From the NCBI GenBank assembly GCA_947502405.1, contig CANMZT010000001.1, forward strand, positions 310,001-374,000: a stretch of DNA of 64,000 nt, read 5' to 3'. This document shows, one piece after another, positions 53,605-62,128 of the stretch. The stretch is from an uncultured Algibacter sp. (GTDB lineage Bacteria > Bacteroidota > Bacteroidia > Flavobacteriales > Flavobacteriaceae). The position numbers and the translations under genes were made by a program. The notes beneath the pieces are model-generated. The model did not search any database. It was not told where the DNA came from and was given only the letters and a program-made list of their open reading frames with translations. Position 1 is the stretch's first letter. Every line of letters starts with the position of its first letter.

Positions 53605-54585
53605 ATGCTGAATAACAAGTATAAACTAGGTTTTTTCCCTACGCCCTTGGAGAAAATGGATAACTTATCTCAAGTCTATCCAAACTATAATTTGTATATC
53701 AAAAGAGATGATAACTCAGGTTTAGCATCTGGCGGAAATAAGGTAAGAAAGCTTCAGTTTTTTATTTATGACGCTTCAAGTAAAGATTGTGATACAATTA
53801 TTACTGCTGGAGCGCAACAATCTAATCATTGCCGACAAACGGCAGCAGCTTGCGCTAAAGCTGGATTAGAATGCCATTTGTTGTTAGGAGGTAACGAACC
53901 CAAAAATTACAATGGTAATTTGTTACTTTCCCATTTATTAGGGGCTAAAATTCATTTTACTGGAGATAATAGAAAGGGAGAGGATATAATCAAATTAAAA
54001 CAAGATTTAGAAGCGCAGAAAAAGAATGTTTATGAAATCCCTTATGGTGGTTCGAACTTGCTAGGTGCTTATGGCTTTGTAGATGCTGTTAAAGAATTAA
54101 AGAGTCAGCTTTCAGAAAAGAACTTAAAAATCGATTATATTTTCTTTGCATCAAGCTCTGGTGGAACACAAGCAGGACTTAAACTTGGTGTAGATTTATT
54201 CGATCTTGATATAAAACTAATGCCAATTAGTATAGATAAAATTGGTTTAGGAGATAAAACATTAGACGATGTTGTTTTAGAAATACTTCATCAAGGTCAA
54301 AAAGAATTGAGTATTCAAAAAACGTACTCAATTAAAGATGCAACACTTATTAGAGATTATGATAAACCTGGTTATGGAGTAATTACTAAAAACGAAAAGA
54401 TGGCCATAAAGCAATTGGCTCAAAGTGAAGGTATATTGTTAGACCCTGTTTATTCTGGTAGAGCGTTTTACGGAATGATAGACCATCTTCAAAATAACAA
54501 AATTGAAAAAAACTCTAATGTGCTCTTTTGGCATACAGGTGGTTTGCCGGCAAATTTTTATTATTCCGAAGAGCTTTTGAAATAA
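53605..54585 (+). CDS. D-cysteine desulfhydrase / ACC deaminase-family PLP enzyme
   Basis: A 326-residue fold-type II PLP enzyme. The PLP lysine lies in SGGNKVRKLQF; TAGAQQSNHCRQTAAACAKAGL, GSNLLGAYGF, SSGGTQAGL (phosphate loop) and LDPVYSGRAF, then FWHTGG, follow. The LDPVY[ST]G and HTGG blocks resemble E. coli DcyD more than plant-type ACC deaminase. Likely reactions: D-cysteine to pyruvate, sulphide and ammonia, or a related D-amino acid. It lies as cargo between the LuxR gene and the integrase, and its stop is one base from the convergent integrase stop. Confidence 0.85.
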   Translation: MLNNKYKLGFFPTPLEKMDNLSQVYPNYNLYIKRDDNSGLASGGNKVRKLQFFIYDASSKDCDTIITAGAQQSNHCRQTAAACAKAGLECHLLLGGNEPKNYNGNLLLSHLLGAKIHFTGDNRKGEDIIKLKQDLEAQKKNVYEIPYGGSNLLGAYGFVDAVKELKSQLSEKNLKIDYIFFASSSGGTQAGLKLGVDLFDLDIKLMPISIDKIGLGDKTLDDVVLEILHQGQKELSIQKTYSIKDATLIRDYDKPGYGVITKNEKMAIKQLAQSEGILLDPVYSGRAFYGMIDHLQNNKIEKNSNVLFWHTGGLPANFYYSEELLK

Positions 54586-54586
54586 C

Positions 54587-55918
54587 TTAAAAGTTGATTA
54601 CTTCTTCTAAGGCATCATCAGCTTCTTCATGGATAAAGTTAGCTTGATAGATTAAAGTCGTTTTTAAATCGCTATGTCTGTATAGTTTTTGAAGCATTCT
54701 AGGATGAATCTTATTACCAGCGATATTTCCAAAACTATGTCGAGCAATATGGTTAGAAAGGTTTTTGTCTATTTCACAGATGCCACCAATTCGCTTTAAA
54801 TATTTATTAAGCAGTTTAGTCGCGTTTCTAGTTTTTCTAAACACATCTTCAGTATCAGATTCATTTACATCTTTTAGAAATGGGAAGATAAATCCATTGT
54901 TATTTTCTTTCTCTTTTTTATAATATTCTAATATAGCCTCTGCCTTTTCGGACACTTTAAGACTTAGTGGTTTTTCATTCTTATTCATTACGTAGAACAA
55001 ACGTCCATCTTTAAAATCTGACCATTTTAATTTTATTGCATCCGAAATACGTATTCCTGCAAAGTAAAAAGCAAATAGCCACACGTTTTGAGTGTGCCAT
55101 ATTGAGGTGTCAGGTTCTAATTCTAAAAGTTCAATCTGCTCTACCTCGTTTACAATGAGACCTATCTTATGACTAGAGCCAATACGAATTTTTTCTTTTT
55201 CACCACCGAAAGGATAAAATTTGGAATCTACTATACCATTTTTAATAGCCTTATTAAAAAGAGTACGGATAAATATGAGTTGATTAGTTATGGTACGTGT
55301 TTTTTGTTCAAGATAGACCGCACAAAAATCTTTATACCTATCCAAAAAAGATTCATTTATATCTTGAAACTTTAGGGACTTATTCTTTTTAAAGTGTTCA
55401 ACAGAATCCATAAAATTATGCTCACCTTTTCTTCCTTTACTAACTCGTGTCTTTCTACGTTCTTTAATTCCGTTAATAACTACATTTTTTTCTTGTGAGT
55501 TATTATGGTTTAAAAATTCTTCTAAGTTGTATAAAATTGATAATTCAGATTTTGCAACTGAAAATACATCACGTTCATATTTGCTTTTAATTCTATCTGA
55601 GGCAACATTGAAAAATGATTTAGAACCACCAGCACCTTTTAATTTTAACTTGACCTGCTTTGGTGTGATTTTGTCTTTAGAATCATAGTAAACGTCATTT
55701 GCTTCAGTAAGCTTTTTTAAAAGATAGTTATTAAGTTTCTTAGCGTTTGGGTGTGTTTTTTTTACTCTTCCTGCATTTTTATCCCAATCTTTTTCTAGCA
55801 CATACTGTCCAAGCCATTTATAATTTGTCTTATAATTTTCACTAATACGAATTGCAAGTGGGATAGTTTTATCTTTGCGAATCATATTTTTCCGAAGTAC
55901 TATTTTAATAATCGCCAT
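54587..55918 (-). CDS. int: Tyrosine recombinase (ICE integrase)
   Basis: A 443-residue integrase; the ATG at 55918 is used, since the upstream codon at 55924 is GTG. Order: arm-binding N-terminal domain (MIRKDKTIPLAIRISENYKTNYKWLGQYV), core-binding domain (FKKNKSLKFQDINESFLDRYKDFCAVYL) and a catalytic domain with Arg in FAGIRISDAIKLKW, HxxR in NHIARHSFGN, His in YRHSDLKTT and the nucleophile Tyr in LIYQANF. It integrates the element into the tRNA gene whose 3' end lies 170 bases away. It is a standard length for Bacteroidetes ICE integrases. Confidence 0.93.
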   Translation of the reverse strand: MAIIKIVLRKNMIRKDKTIPLAIRISENYKTNYKWLGQYVLEKDWDKNAGRVKKTHPNAKKLNNYLLKKLTEANDVYYDSKDKITPKQVKLKLKGAGGSKSFFNVASDRIKSKYERDVFSVAKSELSILYNLEEFLNHNNSQEKNVVINGIKERRKTRVSKGRKGEHNFMDSVEHFKKNKSLKFQDINESFLDRYKDFCAVYLEQKTRTITNQLIFIRTLFNKAIKNGIVDSKFYPFGGEKEKIRIGSSHKIGLIVNEVEQIELLELEPDTSIWHTQNVWLFAFYFAGIRISDAIKLKWSDFKDGRLFYVMNKNEKPLSLKVSEKAEAILEYYKKEKENNNGFIFPFLKDVNESDTEDVFRKTRNATKLLNKYLKRIGGICEIDKNLSNHIARHSFGNIAGNKIHPRMLQKLYRHSDLKTTLIYQANFIHEEADDALEEVINF

Positions 55919-55937
55919 AATCACTTAACTTAGAATA

Positions 55938-55945
55938 TAAAGATA
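55938..55945 (-). promoter_or_regulatory. -7 box of the integrase promoter
   Basis: The complement reads TATCTTTA, one mismatch from TAnnTTTG, and would start the transcript about 13 bases before the integrase ATG. The -33 region falls in the tandem repeats at 55964-55985. Confidence 0.45.
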
Positions 55946-55963
55946 ATCAATTTTAAAATAGTT

Positions 55964-55985
55964 AGTACAGAATAAGTACAGAATA
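55964..55985. repeat. Tandem 11-bp repeats by the integrase promoter
   Basis: AGTACAGAATA occurs twice without a gap. It lies between the integrase and the tRNA fragment, over the place expected for the integrase -33 box. Likely roles are integrase arm-type sites or an excisionase/integrase operator. Confidence 0.6.
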
Positions 55986-56089
55986 ATTTGATTTTAATTG
56001 TGTTTAAATGCTATCGTTAAAAATGTAAAGTATTGAATAACATAGGCTTTACTAGAGAATGAGGTGTTTAGTGCCTTACTACCTTTAAG

Positions 56090-56134
56090 CTCATAACCCG
56101 AAGGTCACTGGTTCGAGTCCAGTTCCCGCTACTA
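56090..56134 (+). other. Attachment site: 3' half of a Met (CAT) tRNA gene
   Basis: The sequence starts at the anticodon loop CTCATAA, then CCC (anticodon stem, 3' side), GAAGGTC, T-arm ACTGG-TTCGAGT-CCAGT and acceptor TCCCGCT-A-CTA. The bases before it (TTTAAG) cannot pair with CCC, so the 5' half is missing. The three C residues fit the three G-C pairs of an initiator tRNA. This is the right-hand direct repeat of a tRNA-targeting ICE; the intact gene should lie at the other end. Confidence 0.85.
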
Positions 56135-56138
56135 AATG

Positions 56139-56176
56139 AGACTCATTTGCTTTTTGCATTTGAGTCTTTTCTTTTT
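56139..56176 (+). terminator. Native tRNA terminator
   Basis: AGACTCA (56139-56145) pairs with TGAGTCT (56161-56167), with a 3-bp inner stem (TGC/GCA), followed by TTTCTTTTTT. Directly after the tRNA 3' end, it supports the view that the right flank is the original chromosome. Confidence 0.75.
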
Positions 56177-56842
56177 TATTATAGTTTGTTTTGAAAATGC
56201 ATGTGTTAACTCTAATAATGATTTCGATTTAATGGTTCGACATTCCATTATTTTTTTTTAAAAATTGAAAACCTTAAGAAACAGAATATTTTGGAATATT
56301 CTTTTATAGTTGTAATCTAAAAGAGTTATAGAATTTACTGAGTTTTTTAGTAATTTTCAAAAAGTATGTCATCACTTTTTTTATGATTAATGTTTTTTAA
56401 GGCAATTTCAATAAAATTTGTTATTACAACTTTAACCACGTTTCTCAAAATCTCATTATAAATTTAACTGTAGCATATCTAAACTCTATATTATCATTTT
56501 GGTTTTGAAGTTTATTAATTTGGGCTTAAGTAGTTTTTTTTATTTCCACTTTGTGATACTTCTTCCTATTAAGAATCCTTTTTTTACTGATATAAATGGC
56601 GCATAGTGTTAAATAGATATGCGAATGCTAGAATTGTTTTATATTTTGAACCGAGAGTGATAATTGTAACTTTAATAAAGTAGTAAGTTTGAATATTAAT
56701 TAAGGTTCATAAAAAACATATAATCAGTACCCAAAATATTATTAATTGAGTTTTTAATGTTTTAGCTATTATAGGTTTTGTAAGTGTTTGACGCTTATTC
56801 TTAATCAACAAGTATAAAAGAGTAATTAAAATAAATTAATAG
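56177..56842. other. Noncoding region between the ICE end and the GH5 gene
   Basis: About 670 AT-rich bases with no credible ORF. A perfect hairpin AGAATATT-TTGG-AATATTCT (56283-56302) followed by TTTT is the only structure seen. A promoter for the GH cluster is expected near the right end but no exact consensus was found. Confidence 0.5.
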
Positions 56843-57964
56843 ATGCGGACAAAAAGTAAAACAAAAATTTTTGTAGTAGTTGCTGCAACACTAATATTTA
56901 CCACGTTAATTATGTCTATTTCATGTTCAAAAGGAGATAAAAAAGAAACTTTTGAAGTAGTAAAGGGTACCAATGTAGCGCATTGGTTATCTCAAAGTGA
57001 TAGAAGAGGCATTGAGAGAGCATCCTTTTTTACTGAAGAAGATGTAAAGCGAATAGCTAATATGGGCTTTGATCATATCCGATTGCCTATTGATGAAGAG
57101 CAAATGTGGGATAAAAACGGAAATAGGTATGATGATGCATTTAGTTTAATGGAAAATTGTGTTGAATGGTGTCAAGAAAATAACCTTAGAGTTATTGTTG
57201 ACTTACATATCTTAAGATCGCATCATTTTAATGCCAAAGAGAAGCCTTTGTGGACAGATGTAGCTGAGCAAAATAAGTTTTTTGATTTATGGAGAGATTT
57301 ATCAAAGACCTTGAGTAAATTCCCAAATAGTTTAGTGGCATACGAGCTTATGAACGAAGCTGTAGCAGATAATCATGAATCTTGGAATAATTTAATTGTA
57401 AAAGCTGTCGTAGCCATTCGGGAATTAGAAAGTGAACGCACCATAGTAATAGGCTCCAATAGGTGGCAAGCAGTTGATACATTTGATGCATTGAAAGTAC
57501 CTGAAAATGATAAAAACATTCTATTAAGTTTTCATTTTTACGAGCCTTTTTTGTTAAGTCATTATGGAGCCAAATGGTTGAGTTTGCGAAATTACAAAGG
57601 ACCTGTAAACTACCCTGGAACAATTTTAACTAAAAATGAGTTTGAAACCCTTCCTGACGACATGAAAGTAGAAGTTGAGAAATGGGTAGATATGAAATAC
57701 GATAAAGAGGTGTTGCTTGAGATGTTGCAAAAGCCTATGCGTAAGGCTAAAGAGTTAGGTTTGCCATTATATTGCGGGGAATTTGGCATTATATCACATG
57801 CGCCTGAAAAAGGAAGTCTTATTTGGTATCAAGATATGATTCAGCTTTTTAATGAAAACGGTATTGGATATGCAAATTGGAATTATAAAAGCGATAATTT
57901 TGGATTGATATCTTCGGATGGCAAAGAAAATAAAAACCTCATAAAAATAGTTTCTAATGAATAA
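56843..57964 (+). CDS. Glycoside hydrolase family 5 lipoprotein (endoglucanase-like)
   Basis: A 373-residue TIM-barrel hydrolase with lipobox MSISCSK (Cys28). GFDHIRLPIDEEQMW, VIVDLHIL, the acid/base Glu172 in LMNEA and the nucleophile Glu313 in YCGEFGI are the GH5 pattern. The HHF and FHFYEPF segments line the active site. It is expected at the cell surface or in the periplasm, acting on beta-glucan or a related substrate. It opens a four-gene cluster with GH3 and gluconate genes; no SusCD pair is in view. Confidence 0.9.
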   Translation: MRTKSKTKIFVVVAATLIFTTLIMSISCSKGDKKETFEVVKGTNVAHWLSQSDRRGIERASFFTEEDVKRIANMGFDHIRLPIDEEQMWDKNGNRYDDAFSLMENCVEWCQENNLRVIVDLHILRSHHFNAKEKPLWTDVAEQNKFFDLWRDLSKTLSKFPNSLVAYELMNEAVADNHESWNNLIVKAVVAIRELESERTIVIGSNRWQAVDTFDALKVPENDKNILLSFHFYEPFLLSHYGAKWLSLRNYKGPVNYPGTILTKNEFETLPDDMKVEVEKWVDMKYDKEVLLEMLQKPMRKAKELGLPLYCGEFGIISHAPEKGSLIWYQDMIQLFNENGIGYANWNYKSDNFGLISSDGKENKNLIKIVSNE

Positions 57965-58000
57965 GTTAAATCATTTTTTTAACCCTCAATCATCCATTAA

Positions 58001-60244
58001 ATGAAATTTTATTTAGTAATTATCGCCTTTGTTTTAATGAGTTGTTCTCAAACTAAAGATGCTAACATAAAGCATGATGTAGAGGAAAAATATATTGATA
58101 GTATATTGGCTCAAATGTCAATAGATGATAAAATAGGGCAAACCAATCTTAGAGGAACTTCAAGTAGGGCTAAAACATTATCTGAAGCGTTAAAAGAAGA
58201 TGTGAGACAGGGAAAGGTAGGCGCATTACTAAATGTAATGAACGTTGAATTTGTAGACGAGCTTCAAAAAATAGCAGTAGAAGAAAGTCCTCATAAAATT
58301 CCTTTAATTTTTGGAAGAGATGTTATACACGGTTTTAAAACCATATTTCCTATACCGCTGGGTTTAGCGGCTTCTTGGGACGAGAATGTAGCTAGATCAT
58401 CTTCTAGAGTTGCAGCAATAGAATCGAGTTCTGTTGGAATTCGGTGGACGTTTGCGCCTATGCTAGACATTGCTAGAGATAGTCGATGGGGTAGAATAGC
58501 AGAGTCACCCGGAGAAGATCCTTATTTAGCTTCTGTTTTAGGAAAAGCCTATGTAGAGGGGTTTCAAGGAGATTCCTTAAATAACCCAACGAGTATAGCA
58601 GCATGTGCTAAACATTTTATTGGCTATGGTGCTGCTATAGGGGGAAGGGATTATAATACAACCTTAATTCCAGAACCATTATTACGTAATGTGTATTTAC
58701 CGCCTTTCGAGGCTGCCTTAGATGTTGGAGCCGCTACGGTAATGACGGCGTTTAATGAAGTAAATGGTATTCCTGCAACAGGAAATCAATTTCTATTAAA
58801 AGATATTTTAAGAGACGAATTAAAATTTGATGGATTTGTAGTGAGCGATTGGGATTCTACAATAGAAATGATTGCACATGGTTATGCTAGAGATGAAAAA
58901 CATGCAGGCGAATTAGCTGCAAACGCAGGAATGGATATGGAAATGACCAGTACAGCATATCAAAATAATCTAAAAGAACTTATAGCAGAGGGAAAAGTTA
59001 CAGAACAACAGTTAGATGAGTTCGTAAAAAATATATTAAGAATAAAAATAAGGCTGGGTTTATTCGATGAGCCTTATCGAGATAAAACTAATGAAGCTAA
59101 CTTTTATTCAAAAGCGCACTTAGATCTAGCAAAAGAAGCAGCAATAAAAAGTACTGTTTTACTAAAGAATAAGGATGTATTACCATTATCCAAAAATACA
59201 AAAGTGGCTTTAATAGGACCATTGGCAGATGCGCCTTTAGATCAAATGGGGACTTGGACTTTCGATGGCGATAAAACACATACCGTAACGCCATTAGATG
59301 CTTTCAAAAGCGCAAATATCAATCATGTTTATAAACCCGGATTAACGCATAGTCGCGATTTATCTAAAACACAATTTAAAAAAGCACTCACTACTGCAAA
59401 ACAGTGTGATGTTGTGGTGTTTGTAGCCGGAGAAGAAGCGATTCTTTCTGGAGAGGCGCATAGTAGAGCGCATATAAATTTACCAGGAGCACAAGAAGTA
59501 TTAATAAAAGAATTATCTAAAACAGGAAAACCTATTGTTTTAGTAATCATGGCAGGAAGACCCATTACCATTACTAATATAATTAATGATGTTGATGCCG
59601 TTTTGATGACCTGGCATCCTGGAACAATGGGAGGGGAAGCTTTGCAAGAGATTGTTTTTGGATTAAGAGAACCAGAAGGAAGATTACCTATATCCTGGCC
59701 CAAAACAGCAGGACAGTTACCATACTTTTACAATCATAAGAATACAGGGCGACCTGCAAATAAAGAAGACTATGTGGCCATGTATGATATTCCTGTTGGT
59801 GCATGGCAAAGTTCTTTAGGAAACGATTCTCATTATCTTGATATTGGTTACAAACCACATTTTCCATTTGGTTATGGCTTAAGTTATACAGAATTTAGAT
59901 ATGATGCTATTAAAATTTCTAAGGATACCATTAACTTTAATGAAGATATAATTATTAATGCAACGCTATCTAATATTGGTAAAAGAGACGGCAAAGAAAT
60001 TGTACAGTTGTATACTCAAGATGTGGTTGGGAGTATTACAAGACCTGTAAAAGAATTAAAAGGTTTTCAACATGTGAGTTTAAAAGCAGGGGAAACAAAA
60101 GAAGTAACATTTAAAATCTCTTCAGAGCAATTAAAATTTTCTAACCATAAAGCAGTCTATGCTGCCGAGGAAGGTCACTTTAATGTTTGGGTTGGGCCTA
60201 ATTCCTCTTCAGGATTGAAAGACGCATTTTATTTAAAAAAATAG
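58001..60244 (+). CDS. bglX: GH3 beta-glucosidase (BglX-like) lipoprotein
   Basis: A 747-residue protein with lipobox VLMSCSQ. The N-terminal barrel has KIGQTNLRG, GRDVIHGFKTIFPIPLGLAASWD, RDSRWGRIAESPGEDPYL, KHFIGYGAA and the nucleophile Asp283 in VVSDWDS. A second alpha/beta domain (VALIGPLADAPLDQMGTW) and a C-terminal fibronectin-III-like domain (FPFGYGLSYTEF) follow, giving the full BglX layout. It releases terminal glucose (or gluconate-linked sugar) from beta-glucosides. The stop is four bases before the kinase-dehydrogenase gene. Confidence 0.93.
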   Translation: MKFYLVIIAFVLMSCSQTKDANIKHDVEEKYIDSILAQMSIDDKIGQTNLRGTSSRAKTLSEALKEDVRQGKVGALLNVMNVEFVDELQKIAVEESPHKIPLIFGRDVIHGFKTIFPIPLGLAASWDENVARSSSRVAAIESSSVGIRWTFAPMLDIARDSRWGRIAESPGEDPYLASVLGKAYVEGFQGDSLNNPTSIAACAKHFIGYGAAIGGRDYNTTLIPEPLLRNVYLPPFEAALDVGAATVMTAFNEVNGIPATGNQFLLKDILRDELKFDGFVVSDWDSTIEMIAHGYARDEKHAGELAANAGMDMEMTSTAYQNNLKELIAEGKVTEQQLDEFVKNILRIKIRLGLFDEPYRDKTNEANFYSKAHLDLAKEAAIKSTVLLKNKDVLPLSKNTKVALIGPLADAPLDQMGTWTFDGDKTHTVTPLDAFKSANINHVYKPGLTHSRDLSKTQFKKALTTAKQCDVVVFVAGEEAILSGEAHSRAHINLPGAQEVLIKELSKTGKPIVLVIMAGRPITITNIINDVDAVLMTWHPGTMGGEALQEIVFGLREPEGRLPISWPKTAGQLPYFYNHKNTGRPANKEDYVAMYDIPVGAWQSSLGNDSHYLDIGYKPHFPFGYGLSYTEFRYDAIKISKDTINFNEDIIINATLSNIGKRDGKEIVQLYTQDVVGSITRPVKELKGFQHVSLKAGETKEVTFKISSEQLKFSNHKAVYAAEEGHFNVWVGPNSSSGLKDAFYLKK

Positions 60245-60248
60245 CCAT

Positions 60249-62126
60249 ATGATTGTTATAATTATGGGAGTAAGCGGGTGTGGCAAAACTACAATAGGTA
60301 GTCAACTATCTCAAAAAATAAGCGTCCCTTTTTATGATGCTGATGATTTTCACCCAAAATCTAACATTGATAAAATGGCTGGAGGAATTGCTTTAAATGA
60401 TGATGATAGATTGCCATGGTTGGAGCTATTAGCCGATACTATTTTAGATTGGTCTTCTAAAACGGGAGCAGTATTAGCATGTTCAGCGCTTAAAGAAAAG
60501 TACAGGGCTATTCTGTCTTCCAAATACAATAATATAGTCTGGGTGTATTTGTCTGGGCCAAAAGAATTAATTAGGCAAAGAATTGAAGCCAGAAGCGGGC
60601 ATTTTATGAATTCCGATTTATTAAACGCGCAATTTCATGATTTAGAAGTTCCAAATTATGGCATTCATATAGATATTTCAGGGGCGCCAGAAAACATTAC
60701 AAATACAATTGTTTTAAAACTAAAAGATATAAATACCTCATTTTTTGGTGTTATTGGTTTAGGAGTAATGGGGAGTAGTTTAGCGCTAAACATTGCAGAA
60801 AAAGGCTATGCTTTGTCTGTTTATAATAGAACAAGTCCAGGAGAAGAACACATGTTTTCTGATTTTATGGAAAGCGTAAATGCAGATATGAATGTTAAGG
60901 GGTTCGATGAGCTCGAAGCATTTGTTGCGTCATTGCAAAGGCCAAGAAAAATTCTTGTCATGATAAAAGCAGGACCAGCTATTGATAATATTATTGAGGC
61001 ATTAATACCACTTTTATCAGAAGGCGATGTTATGATTGATGGCGGCAATTCCCACTACTTAGATACCAATAAAAGAAGCAAATATTTAAAAACTAAAAAG
61101 GTATATTTTGTTGGTTGTGGTGTGTCTGGAGGAGAAGAAGGAGCAAGAAAAGGCCCGTCTATAATGCCAGGGGGTAGTAAAGATAGTTACGCTATCATAG
61201 CACCAGTTTTAGAAGCAATTGCAGCAAAAGATCAAAACGGTAAACCCTGTAGCACTTATATTGGTAAAGCTGGTGCAGGACATTTTGTTAAAATGGTACA
61301 TAATGGTATTGAATATGCCGAAATGCAATTATTGGCTGAGGTTTATGCTATACTATCGCTAACAAAAACCAATGCCGAAATTGCTGAGTTATTACAAACA
61401 TGGAATACTACAGATGTGTCGAGCTACTTACTTGAAATTACCTTAAATATTCTTCAAAAAAAAGAAGGTGATACCTACATACTAGATACCATATTAGATA
61501 AGGCAGGGAATAAAGGCACAGGTTCTTGGTCAACTAAGGCAGCATTTGATTTAGGGTCTGTAAATACCATGATGGCCTCAGCGGTTTTTGCACGTTACAT
61601 ATCATCTTTTAAGTCGAAACGTGAGCAATTATCTAAGTCTATAAAAAAGTCTTCAAATAAAGCAGAATCAATTGATTTAACGGTTTTAGAGAAAGCATAC
61701 CGATTTGCTAGAATTATGAACCATTTTCAAGGTTTTGAATTGATGAAATTAGCATCAAAAGAATTTGAGTGGGCGTTAAATCTATCTGAAATTGCAAGAA
61801 TATGGACTAATGGCTGCATTATTAGATCAAAATTTATTGAAAGATCCGTAGATATTTTCAAAAACCATGAAAGCTATTTAGATGATAAAAGTATTCTGGA
61901 GATTTTAATATCGAGCGAAGAAAATATTAAAGAAAGTATTACCTATGGTTTATCTAACCGAATAGCTTTTGATACATTTTGGTCGGCTTATAACCATTGG
62001 ATTGCACTAACCACTAAAAACTTACCTGCAAATTTAATACAAGCCCAACGCGATTATTTTGGAGCGCATACTTATGAGCGGGTGGATGCACCAGAAGGAC
62101 AATTTTTTCATGCAAATTGGTATTAA
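60249..62126 (+). CDS. Gluconokinase fused to 6-phosphogluconate dehydrogenase
   Basis: A 625-residue two-domain enzyme. Residues 1-160 are a GntK-type gluconokinase: P-loop GVSGCGKT (7-14), DADDFHPKSNIDKMAGGIALNDDDRLPWL and CSALKEKYR. From about 163, 6-phosphogluconate dehydrogenase follows: Rossmann GLGVMGSSLALNIA, then NRT (NADP preference), MIDGGNSHY, CGVSGGEEGARKGPSIMPGG and catalytic Lys in HFVKMVHNGIEY. One chain would convert gluconate to 6-phosphogluconate and then to ribulose 5-phosphate plus CO2. No frameshift is seen. The gluconate permease follows two bases later. Confidence 0.93.
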   Translation: MIVIIMGVSGCGKTTIGSQLSQKISVPFYDADDFHPKSNIDKMAGGIALNDDDRLPWLELLADTILDWSSKTGAVLACSALKEKYRAILSSKYNNIVWVYLSGPKELIRQRIEARSGHFMNSDLLNAQFHDLEVPNYGIHIDISGAPENITNTIVLKLKDINTSFFGVIGLGVMGSSLALNIAEKGYALSVYNRTSPGEEHMFSDFMESVNADMNVKGFDELEAFVASLQRPRKILVMIKAGPAIDNIIEALIPLLSEGDVMIDGGNSHYLDTNKRSKYLKTKKVYFVGCGVSGGEEGARKGPSIMPGGSKDSYAIIAPVLEAIAAKDQNGKPCSTYIGKAGAGHFVKMVHNGIEYAEMQLLAEVYAILSLTKTNAEIAELLQTWNTTDVSSYLLEITLNILQKKEGDTYILDTILDKAGNKGTGSWSTKAAFDLGSVNTMMASAVFARYISSFKSKREQLSKSIKKSSNKAESIDLTVLEKAYRFARIMNHFQGFELMKLASKEFEWALNLSEIARIWTNGCIIRSKFIERSVDIFKNHESYLDDKSILEILISSEENIKESITYGLSNRIAFDTFWSAYNHWIALTTKNLPANLIQAQRDYFGAHTYERVDAPEGQFFHANWY

Positions 62127-62128
62127 TT

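Larger units (their letters stand above)
1..56134. mobile_element. Integrative conjugative element, right-hand part (left end outside window)
   Basis: The region holds a tyrosine integrase (54587-55918), excisionase-like HTH protein, RteC, DnaC-like ATPase, relaxase, coupling protein and TraE-F-G-I-J-K-M-N genes, which together define a Bacteroidetes ICE. The right boundary is a 45-bp 3' piece of a Met tRNA gene that lacks its 5' half. The tRNA piece reads rightwards, so the intact gene should sit left of the element and everything from position 1 is inferred to be inside it. Cargo is two metal-resistance modules, a type III restriction-modification system, a CBASS-like operon and a D-cysteine desulfhydrase-like gene. 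The left end and total size cannot be seen. Confidence 0.85.

Noticed and set aside
56283-56306. AT-rich hairpin with T run as a terminator
   Set aside because: No gene ends just before it, and the tRNA terminator at 56139 already serves; listed only as structure in the noncoding region.
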